A stretch of 13,143 nt of DNA from Candidatus Bipolaricaulota bacterium (GTDB lineage Bacteria > Bipolaricaulota > Bipolaricaulia > UBA7950 > UBA9294). Positions 1-7,100 of the stretch are shown piece by piece. The notes beneath the pieces are model-generated. The model ran no database searches, was not told the DNA's origin, and saw only the letters and a program-made list of their open reading frames with translations. The stretch lies in contig JAUWOJ010000025.1 in NCBI GenBank assembly GCA_030612175.1, positions 1-13,143 on the forward strand. Direction: 5' to 3'. The translations under genes and the position numbers were made by a program. Position 1 is the first letter of the stretch. Every line of letters starts with the position of its first letter.

Positions 1-183
1 AATAAGAAAGATGGGGATACTCCACGGGGTGAACAATATTCCACGGGCCAAGGAAGTACTACAAGAGGGTCGTTGTTGCCTTGCGCAAGGTCGGCGTGAG
101 ATAGATGTAGTTACTTGACTACCTCAATACAGGCGACAGGGGTACAACACCTTTTCAACGAAGGCAGAGAAGGGCAAATCGGA
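1..183. other. Left-edge stretch without a confident gene
   Basis: This is the region downstream of the minus-strand mutase gene. One plus-strand frame (positions 2-118, ending in TGA) is open from the window edge for 38 codons and could be the tail of a gene cut by the edge, but an open run of this length is expected by chance in one of six frames and I recognise no domain in it. A 12-bp perfect palindrome CCTTGCGCAAGG lies at 79-90. I see no hairpin followed by a T-run that would terminate the mutase transcript. Confidence 0.4.
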
Positions 184-1434
184 TTAAGACCCGAACTTAG
201 GATTCCAATTGTTGTAGTTAAAGAGCATTGGAAGAATCCGGCCGCTGAACCGGCACAGGCCACCGCGGCTTGCTTCACGCTCCCCAAAGGCGATGGTTGA
301 GTCCTGACGCACGTTCGGCCCCACGAATAAGACCGGGACCGGCTCTGCCGTGTGATCTCCGTAATCGATCGGGGTTGTATGGTCGCCAGTGAACGCGAGG
401 TGGGTTCTCTCCCAGTCGATATCCTCCATCAGCGGGCCGACCAACTCAGCATCGATGCGTTCGATGAACGCGGTCTTTGCCTTTGCATCATGGTCGTGGG
501 CAGCGTTATCCGTCCCCTTGACGTGGAGGAAGACGTAATCTAACCTCCTAAGGGCCTCAAGCACGGTCTTCGCCTTGGATGCAAGGTCGGTATCGAGTCC
601 GCCGGTTGTACCAGGGGCATCGATCCGTTCCATCCCACAAGCCAATGCAATCCCGCGGTAGAGAGCACCACCAGCAATAACGGCACCACGCACTCCATAG
701 AGCGTCTCGATCGGATCCAGATAAGGAAGAATTGAAGCCCCACGTGCGAGGATGTAGTTTGCCGGGTGTTCCCCGGCGCGCTGACGTTGTTGATTCACAG
801 GGTGATCGTGAAGAACCTCGTAACTGTAGCTCACCAGTTCGTTCATAGCAGTAGCCGTGCGACAGGCGACTTCATCGTCATGCCCTACAACCGGCTGAAA
901 CGCAATTGCCTTCTTACCGCTCTCGTGCGGGTCGTTATCCGTAACGAAAGGCGACAGCTGCTTCCCCCGCAGAAGAAGCGCTCCACGGTGCTGCGTGCTC
1001 GCGCGGAAGTCAAACTCAACACCCACGCTCTTCTCCAAGGAGATCGCATTAAGTGCTTCTGCTAGCTCGTGTTGCCCAGATGAGATTCGTCCCGCGCGCC
1101 GGTCCTCGACAATGAATCCATCCTCGTCAGGAGTCACGGTGGCAAAGTTTGCGCGAAAACAGATATCGCCAGGCTGTACACTCATTCCAATTCCCAGGCA
1201 CTCGAATACCCCGCGACCAGCATAGACTTGATATGGATCGTATCCTAAGAGCGATAAGTGCGCTGTATCACTTCCTGGTCTAATCCCAGGAGCAATCGGA
1301 TCCACAAGCCCAATCACGCCCCGAGACGCTAGCTCGTCAAGGTTCGGAGTCTGCGCTGCCTCAAGGCATGTTTTTCCGCTCACATCGGTTGGTCGCCCAC
1401 CCAGACCGTCTGCGATAATAAGAACTGCTTTCAC
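184..1434 (-). CDS. apgM: 2,3-bisphosphoglycerate-independent phosphoglycerate mutase, archaeal (ApgM) type
   Basis: The product, 416 residues, should interconvert 3-phosphoglycerate and 2-phosphoglycerate in the cytoplasm without a bisphosphoglycerate cofactor. It belongs to the alkaline-phosphatase superfamily ApgM group. Visible hallmarks are the N-terminal IIADGLGGRPTD with the metal-binding Asp near residue 9, the GSDTAHLSLLGYDP motif with the phosphorylated Ser near residue 55, AGRGVFECLG near 72-81, and the C-terminal metal ligands in KGTDNAAHDHD and TGDHTTPIDYGDHT. Length fits the family (about 400-415). I chose the GTG at 1434 because an AAGGGGGAG ribosome binding site sits just before it and the mature sequence starts in the family style (MKAVLIIADG). 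The frame stays open upstream to an ATG at 1485, but that would add 17 unconserved residues and bury the binding site. It is transcribed divergently from the fumarase operon. Confidence 0.93.
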   Translation of the reverse strand: MKAVLIIADGLGGRPTDVSGKTCLEAAQTPNLDELASRGVIGLVDPIAPGIRPGSDTAHLSLLGYDPYQVYAGRGVFECLGIGMSVQPGDICFRANFATVTPDEDGFIVEDRRAGRISSGQHELAEALNAISLEKSVGVEFDFRASTQHRGALLLRGKQLSPFVTDNDPHESGKKAIAFQPVVGHDDEVACRTATAMNELVSYSYEVLHDHPVNQQRQRAGEHPANYILARGASILPYLDPIETLYGVRGAVIAGGALYRGIALACGMERIDAPGTTGGLDTDLASKAKTVLEALRRLDYVFLHVKGTDNAAHDHDAKAKTAFIERIDAELVGPLMEDIDWERTHLAFTGDHTTPIDYGDHTAEPVPVLFVGPNVRQDSTIAFGEREASRGGLCRFSGRILPMLFNYNNWNPKFGS

Positions 1435-1441
1435 AATCTCC

Positions 1442-1455
1442 CCCTTGTACAAGGG
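1442..1455. repeat. 14-bp perfect palindrome over the mutase ribosome binding site
   Basis: CCCTTGTACAAGGG is its own reverse complement. In the mutase mRNA it could fold as a 5-bp stem with a GUAC loop whose 3' arm is the start of the AAGGGGGAG ribosome binding site. It could equally be an operator for a dimeric regulator in the divergent intergenic region. The core CCTTGTACAAGG recurs at 7618-7629, and CCTTGCGCAAGG is at 79-90. The palindrome is directly visible; a regulatory role is inference. Confidence 0.45.
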
Positions 1456-1554
1456 TAAACTACCAGAGTCCAATAACAAAATCAACCCGTGAAAGCTACT
1501 TCTTACATACCCCAGATTGCTATCAACCCCTGAAAAGCGGATGATTGAAAAGCC

Positions 1555-2430
1555 ATGTTAAGGCAGATTGATGGAATGAAACTTAAGAAAGCATTGTTAT
1601 CCGCTATGAAAACGGCGGCAACTATCCTTCCAAGAGATGTTGTAACCACCTTAGAAGAAGCAATACAAAAAGAGGATTCAAAGTTAGCAAGAGCGCAACT
1701 TGCTGCGATCCTGGAAAACATTAAGATCGCCCGAACTGACTCAATCCCTCTATGCCAAGACACAGGGATCCAAACTTTCTTCGTCCAAGCAGGGACAAGA
1801 AGCCCATACCTTGAACTACTCAACCCCGTGATTGCACAGGCAGTTATCGAGGCGACCGCAACGGTCCCATTGCGACCAAACACGGTTCATCCATTCACAA
1901 ATAAGAATTCCGGGGATAATCTAGGTCGAGGTATGCCAGTAATTGACTATGAGCTAACACAGGGCAACAAGATCATTATTACCTTACTCCCCAAGGGAGG
2001 AGGAAGTGAGAATTGCTGTGCGCTTAAGATGCTCACTCCCAGTGCAGGAATCTCCGGAATCAAGCGAGCAATACTCGATCACGTCATCGCATGTAAAGGA
2101 GCGCCCTGCCCACCAACGATTGTTGGAGTGGGAATAGGGGGAGGCGCAGATGTTGCTATGAAATTGGCAAAGCGCGCGGTGCTCCGCGAGATTACGATTT
2201 GTCATCCCGAACAACCGGTCGCCAAACTAGAGAAAGAGCTACTTGAACTCATCAATAGAAGTGGTGTGGGGCCAATGGGGCTAGGTGGAAATACTACGTC
2301 TCTCGCGTTGCACATCGAGTACGCCTTCCGCCATCCAGCATCTCTTCCATTGGGAATCGTTCTCCAGTGTTGGGCAAGTCGGCGAGCGCAAATACAGATC
2401 AATAAAGATGGCTCGATCAAGGTGAGTTGA
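1555..2430 (+). CDS. Fumarate hydratase class I, alpha subunit (4Fe-4S, two-subunit type)
   Basis: This is the N-terminal half-equivalent of class I fumarase (Fumerase / TtdA family, 291 residues) and hydrates fumarate to malate together with the beta subunit encoded next. The three cluster-binding cysteines are visible: Cys67 in PLCQDTG, Cys185 in KGAPCPPT and Cys272 in VLQCWASRRA. The motifs NKNSGDNLGRG (117-126) and LLPKGGGSENC (144-154) are also typical. The ATG at 1555 is preferred over the one at 1576 because the residues after it (LRQIDG...) line up with the usual family N-terminus about 25 residues before the conserved LP; neither start has a strong Shine-Dalgarno. It is first in a four-gene operon. 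L-tartrate dehydratase is a homologous alternative, but pairing with malic enzyme favours fumarase. Such 4Fe-4S enzymes are oxygen-labile. Confidence 0.93.
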   Translation: MLRQIDGMKLKKALLSAMKTAATILPRDVVTTLEEAIQKEDSKLARAQLAAILENIKIARTDSIPLCQDTGIQTFFVQAGTRSPYLELLNPVIAQAVIEATATVPLRPNTVHPFTNKNSGDNLGRGMPVIDYELTQGNKIIITLLPKGGGSENCCALKMLTPSAGISGIKRAILDHVIACKGAPCPPTIVGVGIGGGADVAMKLAKRAVLREITICHPEQPVAKLEKELLELINRSGVGPMGLGGNTTSLALHIEYAFRHPASLPLGIVLQCWASRRAQIQINKDGSIKVS

Positions 2431-3047
2431 TGGAACGCGACATTGACATTACCCTTCCCGCTGCCAACAATCTCGTGCGTGAGTTCCGCGCGGGAGATAT
2501 CTTATACATCAGTGGCACGATTTTCACCGCCCGCGACGCGGCACATCACCTGTTAATCAACCGCAAGAATGAGGAAAAGAAAATTCCATTTGACATCAGG
2601 CAAATGCCGCTATACCATTGCGGACCACTAGTAAGAAGAAAGGAATCACGCTGGCAGATAATCGCGGCTGGACCAACAACCAGCATGCGCATGGAACCGT
2701 TCGAAAGCCAGTTTATTTCCCTCTTCAGCACTACAATCATTATCGGTAAAGGCGGAATGGGGGAGAAGACCCTTGCCTCTTTGCAGGAAGTGGGGGGAGT
2801 ATATGCCCACTATGCTGGTGGAGCCGGTGCCCTCGCCGCGCGCGCGGTTACCCAAGTGGTCGATGTTTACTGGCTCGACGAGCTAGGTATGCCTGAAGCC
2901 GTTTGGATTCTCGATGTGGAGCGTTTCGGGCCGTTGATAATCGCCATGGATAGCCACGGAGAAAGTCTGTACCATAAACTGGACAAGACGGTCAACAAGA
3001 ACATGGAATGGATACACAGACAAATTGACAAGGGAGCACTGCAATGA
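2430..3047 (+). CDS. Fumarate hydratase class I, beta subunit
   Basis: The product, 205 residues, is the C-terminal-domain partner (Fumerase_C / TtdB family) of the alpha subunit and completes the active site for fumarate/malate interconversion. Typical motifs are GDILYISGTIFTARDAAH (about 22-39), YHCGPLV, AAGPTTSMRM, IIGKGGMG and the Ala/Gly-rich HYAGGAGALAARAV near 130, followed by WILDVERFGP. The ATG at 2430 overlaps the alpha stop codon by one base (TGATG) and has AAGGTGAG just upstream, so it is chosen over a TTG one codon earlier. The 3' end overlaps the malic enzyme start (ATGA), which indicates translational coupling along the operon. Confidence 0.93.
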   Translation: MERDIDITLPAANNLVREFRAGDILYISGTIFTARDAAHHLLINRKNEEKKIPFDIRQMPLYHCGPLVRRKESRWQIIAAGPTTSMRMEPFESQFISLFSTTIIIGKGGMGEKTLASLQEVGGVYAHYAGGAGALAARAVTQVVDVYWLDELGMPEAVWILDVERFGPLIIAMDSHGESLYHKLDKTVNKNMEWIHRQIDKGALQ

Positions 3048-4402
3048 CAGAAGAGTGCTTGAGCATAGAAGAGATGAAGAAGAAAGCGCAGATCCCAGGG
3101 GAAAAAGCGCCAGCCTGGCACGCTTTTTACCGCGGAAAGATAGAGACAGCGCTTAAGTGCGCGGTAACCGAATTGGACGACTTTGGGATTTGGTACACGC
3201 CTGGAGTCGCGGCTCCCTGCCGCGAGATCGAAGTCGACCCGAGCAAGGTGTTCGACTATACGAACAAGGCGAACACCATCGCTGTCGTCTCCGATGGATC
3301 ACGCGTCCTCGGCCTGGGGAACATAGGGCCGCAAGCCGGACTCCCTGTTATGGAGGGTAAGGCTCTCCTGTTCAAGTACTTAGGCGGAGTGGGAGCCTTC
3401 CCGATCATGCTTGACACCCAAGATCCCGATGAAATCGTGCAGGCTGTGAAGTGGATAGCTCCAGGATTCGGGGGGATCAATCTGGAGGATTTCGCGAACC
3501 CAAAGTGTTTCTATATCCTCGATCGATTGCGCGAAGAGCTCGACATTCCGGTCTGGCATGACGATCAACAGGGCACCGCATCGATTGCCCTCGCAGGCCT
3601 TATCAACGCGCTAAAAATCGTGGGCAAGGATATGAATAAGACTGCTTACACTGTCATTGGAACAGGAGCGGCGAACATTGCTTTTGTTCGTATTCTCCTT
3701 AGCGCCGGAGTACCGGCGAGAAACCTGATCCTCGTCGATAGTAAGGGAATCCTCCATTCCAACCGCGAGGACCTAGAGAGAAACAAGGAACAAAATCCAT
3801 ACAAGTGGAAATACGCCCTGGAAACGAACGCCGAAGGCCGCACCGGAGACATGGCAAGGGCAATCGATAGCGCTGATGTGTTGATCGCTGCCTCCAAGCC
3901 CGGACCGGCTACAATCAAGAAGGAATGGCTGCGCGCGATGAACAAAGACGCCATCGCATTTTTCATGGCTAACCCGGTCCCTGAGATCTGGCCATGGGAG
4001 GCAAAGGAAGCAGGAGTAAGGATTGTAGCAACCGGTCGTTCTGACTTCTCCAATCAGGTGAATAACTCAATCGGTTTTCCCGGCATCTTCCGGGGGACAC
4101 TTGACGTGCGTGCGCGAACGATCAGCGACGAAATGGCAATTGCTGCTTCCCATGCTATCGCGGAAACAGCCCAGAAGAAAGGTATCCATGATGAATATAT
4201 CGTCCCCACAATGATGGAGACAGATGTGTTTGTTAACGAGGCGGTCGCCGTTGGACTAAAGGCAATCGAACAGGGAATCGCGAGAAGATCACTTACCGCG
4301 GATCAGTTGCGTCGCGAAGCAGAAGAGAAAATCCATCACGCACAACAAGAGACAAAGATCCTGATGAATGCCGGCCACATTGCGCCACCACCATTAGCTT
4401 GA
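3044..4402 (+). CDS. Malic enzyme (malate dehydrogenase, oxaloacetate-decarboxylating)
   Basis: The product, 452 residues, should decarboxylate malate to pyruvate and CO2 while reducing NAD(P)+, or run the reverse. The N-terminal malic domain shows WYTPGVAAPC with Tyr51, SDGSRVLGLGNIGPQAG (83-99), Lys106 in VMEGKALLFKY, Glu148-Asp149 in NLEDFANPKCF, and Asp174 in WHDDQQGTAS as catalytic and metal ligands. The NAD-binding domain follows with VIGTGAANIA (204-213) and ANPVPEIWP. An Asp ends the second Rossmann strand (LILVDSKG), which leans towards NAD, but this is not decisive. The start ATG overlaps the fumarase beta stop (ATGA) with AAGGGAG about 8 nt upstream. The short single-domain bacterial form is meant; there is no phosphotransacetylase extension. 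Next to fumarase it completes a fumarate-malate-pyruvate route. Confidence 0.95.
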   Translation: MTEECLSIEEMKKKAQIPGEKAPAWHAFYRGKIETALKCAVTELDDFGIWYTPGVAAPCREIEVDPSKVFDYTNKANTIAVVSDGSRVLGLGNIGPQAGLPVMEGKALLFKYLGGVGAFPIMLDTQDPDEIVQAVKWIAPGFGGINLEDFANPKCFYILDRLREELDIPVWHDDQQGTASIALAGLINALKIVGKDMNKTAYTVIGTGAANIAFVRILLSAGVPARNLILVDSKGILHSNREDLERNKEQNPYKWKYALETNAEGRTGDMARAIDSADVLIAASKPGPATIKKEWLRAMNKDAIAFFMANPVPEIWPWEAKEAGVRIVATGRSDFSNQVNNSIGFPGIFRGTLDVRARTISDEMAIAASHAIAETAQKKGIHDEYIVPTMMETDVFVNEAVAVGLKAIEQGIARRSLTADQLRREAEEKIHHAQQETKILMNAGHIAPPPLA

Positions 4403-4435
4403 CAAGAAATGGAAACTAGGAGTAGTATCAGTCCC

Positions 4436-5356
4436 ATGGATAATAGAAAGTATTTCCTCATAGTGAACTTGATCGCTGGACAGGGTCATTGCAAGGATAT
4501 CTTCCCTCGAGTGAAGGCTGAATTGGATCGCCGTAATCTCAGCTATGACACCCATTTTACTAACGAACCCATGGAAGCGACCAATGTGGCGCAAATGGTA
4601 ATCGAGGCAGGATTTACCCATATCATCGCCATGGGGGGAGATGGGACAATCAACGAAGTCGTGAACGGTATTGTAAAGTCGGGAACGCCCTACCCTCTAG
4701 GAGTGATCCCCGCGGGGAGTGGTAACGATTTCGCGCGCGTAACGGGAATCCCAACTGATCCAATGGAAGCGATTGAGCTCCTTGTATCTGGGGAGGAGCG
4801 CGTGATCGACTTGGGATACATCGTAGGCGATCGGTACTTCGTCAACGGCGTGGGAATCGGAATCGACGCCCAAGCAGCCCGCGATGTCCTAGCTATGAAT
4901 CACTTGCGGGGAGCAGTCGCCTACCTCTACGCCGCGGTGAAAGAGGTCATTCTATTCAAGGCATTCCCGGTGAAGCTAGTGGGCAAGGGCTGGACCGAGG
5001 AAAGAGAGTTCATCTCCATTGGAATAGCGAACGGGAAGTATTCCGGCGGCGGGTTTAAGCTTGCCCCCAGAGCTCAGATCGATGATGGTCTGCTCGACAT
5101 TGCTGCGATTGAAGATTTCCCTTCGAGGATCAAACGATTAATCAATCTACCACGGGCACGAAAGGGCACACATCTGGGTCTCGCCGAGGTACATTACCAT
5201 CAAGCTCCCAAAGTTACAGTCTCCTCTCCAGCGACACTAGTCGCTCACATCGATGGCGAGGTGTACCGCCTACCGAAAAGCCCATTTGAGATCACTGTCG
5301 CCGCGAAGATCCTCCATGTGATAGCAGTCCCGCCAGAGAGCGGACCGAGCAGCTAG
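4436..5356 (+). CDS. Diacylglycerol kinase / sphingosine kinase-family lipid kinase (YegS/DgkB-like)
   Basis: The product is about 306 residues and is a soluble lipid kinase of the DAGK catalytic superfamily, probably phosphorylating diacylglycerol or a related lipid at the membrane face with ATP. Diagnostic motifs are the N-terminal LIVNLIAGQG (usual VNPxxGxG, with Leu here in place of Pro), the nucleotide-binding AMGGDGTINEVVNG, VIPAGSGNDFAR, and the C-terminal beta-sandwich ending AHIDGEVY. Start choice is uncertain: an ATG at 4409 lies 7 nt after the malic enzyme stop but lacks a ribosome binding site, whereas the ATG at 4436 has AGGAG at 4418-4422 (long 13-nt spacing) and gives the usual family N-terminus. 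It is last in the fumarase-malic enzyme operon. The metabolic link to those enzymes is not obvious. Confidence 0.88.
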   Translation: MDNRKYFLIVNLIAGQGHCKDIFPRVKAELDRRNLSYDTHFTNEPMEATNVAQMVIEAGFTHIIAMGGDGTINEVVNGIVKSGTPYPLGVIPAGSGNDFARVTGIPTDPMEAIELLVSGEERVIDLGYIVGDRYFVNGVGIGIDAQAARDVLAMNHLRGAVAYLYAAVKEVILFKAFPVKLVGKGWTEEREFISIGIANGKYSGGGFKLAPRAQIDDGLLDIAAIEDFPSRIKRLINLPRARKGTHLGLAEVHYHQAPKVTVSSPATLVAHIDGEVYRLPKSPFEITVAAKILHVIAVPPESGPSS

Positions 5357-5397
5357 CTTGAAGCCTCCTTTGGTAATGCTCCTTGCCTCGTAGGAAA

Positions 5398-5919
5398 TTA
5401 GCTGGTATTTTCCGCATAACTAAGAAGTATCTCTCCAATGACAAGCATATGGTGATCGTTCTCTTTGTAGTACTTCTGTAGGATCTCTGAGGAGGAGAAG
5501 TCGACTTCTTCCAGCTGTTTACGCAGCAGGATGCGGCACTCGTAGTGAAGGGCGCACTCCTTGATGATTGGGGTGTTCACCTCTTCGGAGGCAGCTAACG
5601 TCAGACCACACGCAGCCACCTTATCAATGTCACTTCCTGATTTGGTTCCGCAAAAAAGAAGTTCCTCTTTGAGCGTGTTTAGCCCAGGAACGTTCACCGT
5701 AAAACTCTCCGAAGACTGCAAACAGCTGTAAGTATAGCGCGACTGTCTGACAAGCACTGTGAAGACTGGCCGACTCCAAACGGTCCCCATCTCGCCCCAG
5801 CCAATTGTCATCGCGTTTGCCTTGCCATCTCTATCCAGAACCACTAGAAACGCTCCATCTCCAGAGAGGGACTTCTCCAAGAGATCAGCGCGGTCACTCC
5901 AGCAAAGTAGCTTTTTCAC
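5398..5919 (-). CDS. Flavin reductase-like FMN-binding protein (flavoredoxin family)
   Basis: The product is 173 residues of the flavin reductase-like split beta-barrel fold, expected to bind FMN non-covalently and pass electrons from NAD(P)H or a redox partner. The signature is the NAMTIGWGEMGTVWSRPVF stretch (about 36-54) followed by VRQSRYTYSCLQSSESFTVN, typical of the anaerobe flavoredoxin-like subgroup. Cys positions 90, 104, 122 and 129 are scattered and form no obvious cluster motif. The GTG start is set by an excellent AAGGAGG ribosome binding site 5 nt upstream. The gene stands alone, convergent with the lipid kinase (41 bp between stops) and with its own plausible promoter. The physiological partner cannot be told from the sequence. 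Confidence 0.88.
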   Translation of the reverse strand: MKKLLCWSDRADLLEKSLSGDGAFLVVLDRDGKANAMTIGWGEMGTVWSRPVFTVLVRQSRYTYSCLQSSESFTVNVPGLNTLKEELLFCGTKSGSDIDKVAACGLTLAASEEVNTPIIKECALHYECRILLRKQLEEVDFSSSEILQKYYKENDHHMLVIGEILLSYAENTS

Positions 5920-5955
5920 TGCTTCCTCCTTAGTTTTGCACAGATTCTAATAGCA

Positions 5956-5961
5956 ATTATA
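5956..5961 (-). promoter_or_regulatory. Candidate -10 element for the flavin reductase gene
   Basis: On the minus strand a perfect TATAAT lies about 37 nt before the GTG start, which would place transcription start near 5949 and give a leader of about 30 nt. The position for a -35 hexamer at 17-nt spacing is an A-rich run that does not resemble TTGACA, so this is a partial match only. Confidence 0.35.
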
Positions 5962-5996
5962 CTTATGCCTCCTCACCTTTTTTTACCCTGTTTCTT

Positions 5997-6083
5997 CTTG
6001 GCGCTCTTTGCGTCTCTGCGAGAGGCTAAGTTTTAGCTCTCGCCCGTTCGTTTCACTCACTCAAGGCGCCAAGCTCGCAGAGA
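5997..6083. repeat. Cluster of interleaved inverted repeats around a hairpin
   Basis: CTTGGCGC (5997-6004) is the inverse of GCGCCAAG (6066-6073), and TCTCTGCGAG (6013-6022) is the inverse of CTCGCAGAGA (6074-6083). The arms occur in order A-B-A'-B', so they interleave rather than nest. Between them GCGAGAG (6018-6024) and CTCTCGC (6037-6043), continued by CTAA/TTAG around a GTT loop, form an 11-bp stem with one bulged G. No T-run follows on either strand, so it is not an intrinsic terminator. The TTTGCGTCTCTGCGAG wording resembles, from memory only, short dispersed intergenic repeats of environmental bacteria. Confidence 0.6.
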
Positions 6084-6186
6084 AAAGCAGAAATATGGGT
6101 TTTGGAAGCACACGCATCTTACCGCAGTTAAGCAGTATTCTACGACGAAGGATATATACTTAGTAGCTTTGTTTCCACCCTCAGTC

Positions 6187-6410
6187 AATTATTCAACTCG
6201 TTTTCTGCCTTTCCCATTCAACCACTCAACCACTTGACTATTCAACTGGTTTTGGCTGCCGACTGCTTCTCGACTCCAGACTGCCGACTGTCTTGTCAGT
6301 TTTCAGTTCGCCCTTCCTTACTTAACCAATTGAACGAATCAAACCAATCGAACCAACTATTCAACTTGCCTTTGCTCTTCCCAATCAACCAATCAACTAT
6401 TTAACTCGCC
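6187..6410. repeat. G-poor degenerate repeat tract (TATTCAACT / ATCAACC words)
   Basis: Related words begin at 6190 (TATTCAACTCG), 6239 (TATTCAACTGG), 6358 (TATTCAACTTG) and 6398 (TATTTAACTCG). The copies at 6190 and 6358 continue similarly for about 40 nt through a CTTTCCCATTCAACCA / CTCTTCCCAATCAACCA segment. Between them a 10-bp direct repeat CTGCCGACTG occurs at 6256-6265 and 6281-6290. By hand count the plus strand has 4 G in 6181-6240 and 7 G in 6301-6400, a strong C-over-G skew. No ORF explains it. The units are too imperfect and irregular for a CRISPR array or a simple tandem repeat. Confidence 0.55.
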
Positions 6411-6508
6411 TTCGCTTTTCACTCATCACTTGGAGAAGATCGAGAGAAACCTGTAAAGTTGTTCATGAAGAGAACTGGCTTTGTGCGTGCTTTCACAAAA
6501 GGAGAGCG

Positions 6509-7093
6509 ATGGAATCCATCGATGAGCGATCTCTGATCGGATCTTGCGGCCTGTACTGCGGCCTGTGTCCACGGTATCAGTCAAGCGCGCCGAGTCGGTG
6601 CCAAGGCTGTCAATTGGGAACAACGCGTTCTTACTGTAGTGTTTACCGTTGTTGTGTCACTAAGCATAAATTCCTGACCTGCGCTGAATGTCCCCAGTAC
6701 CCCTGCGGAAAGCTGCTGCGCGCGCTTAGAATAGACAGAAAGGAAGACAGTTTCCTAACCCACAAGCAAGCCCTTCCGAACCTCGACGAGATCAGGAGAG
6801 ATGGCCTAAGCTCTTTCTTGGAGGAACAGCACAAATGCCGCCTATTGGCAGAATACCTTATCGCGAACTACAACGCCGGTCGCTCGGTAACCCTCTATTG
6901 CACGGCCTGCACACTGCTCCCTTCCCGTACAGTCGAGAGGACAATCTCCAGGATGGAAAGATCACTGGATGAGTTATCTAAACGCACGAAAGGACGCAAG
7001 GAACTGGCCAAGGAGATGAGACAATTACTGAAAGCGGCTGCCTCAGATGTCCACATCGACCTGGCATTACGAAGAAAGACAACCCGGTCATAG
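6509..7093 (+). CDS. DUF3795 cysteine-rich protein
   Basis: The product has 194 residues. Its first 70 carry the DUF3795 pattern: CGLYCGLC (Cys13, 17, 20), CQGC (31, 34), Cys43, Cys48-49, and CAECPQYPCGK (58, 61, 66), which looks like a metal or Fe-S binding module. A further CTAC pair (131, 134) and a basic, probably helical tail follow. The molecular function of the family is not known to me; it is common in anaerobes. The start is fixed by AAGGAGAG 4-5 nt before the ATG. It is a single gene, convergent with ispD, with 7 bp between the stops. Electron transfer or metal binding is inference from the cysteines only. Confidence 0.85.
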   Translation: MESIDERSLIGSCGLYCGLCPRYQSSAPSRCQGCQLGTTRSYCSVYRCCVTKHKFLTCAECPQYPCGKLLRALRIDRKEDSFLTHKQALPNLDEIRRDGLSSFLEEQHKCRLLAEYLIANYNAGRSVTLYCTACTLLPSRTVERTISRMERSLDELSKRTKGRKELAKEMRQLLKAAASDVHIDLALRRKTTRS

Positions 7094-7100
7094 GTCGGCA

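Larger units (their letters stand above)
5920..6508. other. 590-bp gene-free region with two kinds of repeat
   Basis: No coding frame here has a credible start or recognisable domain. From left to right it contains the flavin reductase leader and promoter, an inverted-repeat cluster (5997-6083), an unremarkable stretch (6084-6186), a G-poor tract of degenerate TTCAAC/ATCAACC words (6187-6410), and the leader of the DUF3795 gene. In a window where most junctions overlap or are a few bases wide, this gap is exceptional. Confidence 0.6.

Noticed and set aside
115..300. Plus-strand reading frame opening near the left edge
   Set aside because: Most of it lies antisense to the conserved end of the phosphoglycerate mutase, and it has no ribosome binding site or recognisable domain.
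1435..1554. Sigma-70 promoters for the divergent mutase and fumarase genes
   Set aside because: The best minus-strand candidate (TTGATT-17-TAGTTT) matches only 4 and 3 of 6 bases, and none convincing is seen on the plus strand.
1503..1883. 126-codon minus-strand frame opposite fumarase alpha
   Set aside because: Antisense to a strongly conserved enzyme; its composition looks like a shadow of the coding strand.
6018..6043. Strong hairpin considered as an intrinsic terminator
   Set aside because: No T-run follows on either strand, and no gene ends close enough to need it.
6187..6410. Repeat tract considered as a CRISPR array
   Set aside because: Units differ in sequence and spacing, there are no constant repeats with unique spacers, and no cas genes are present.
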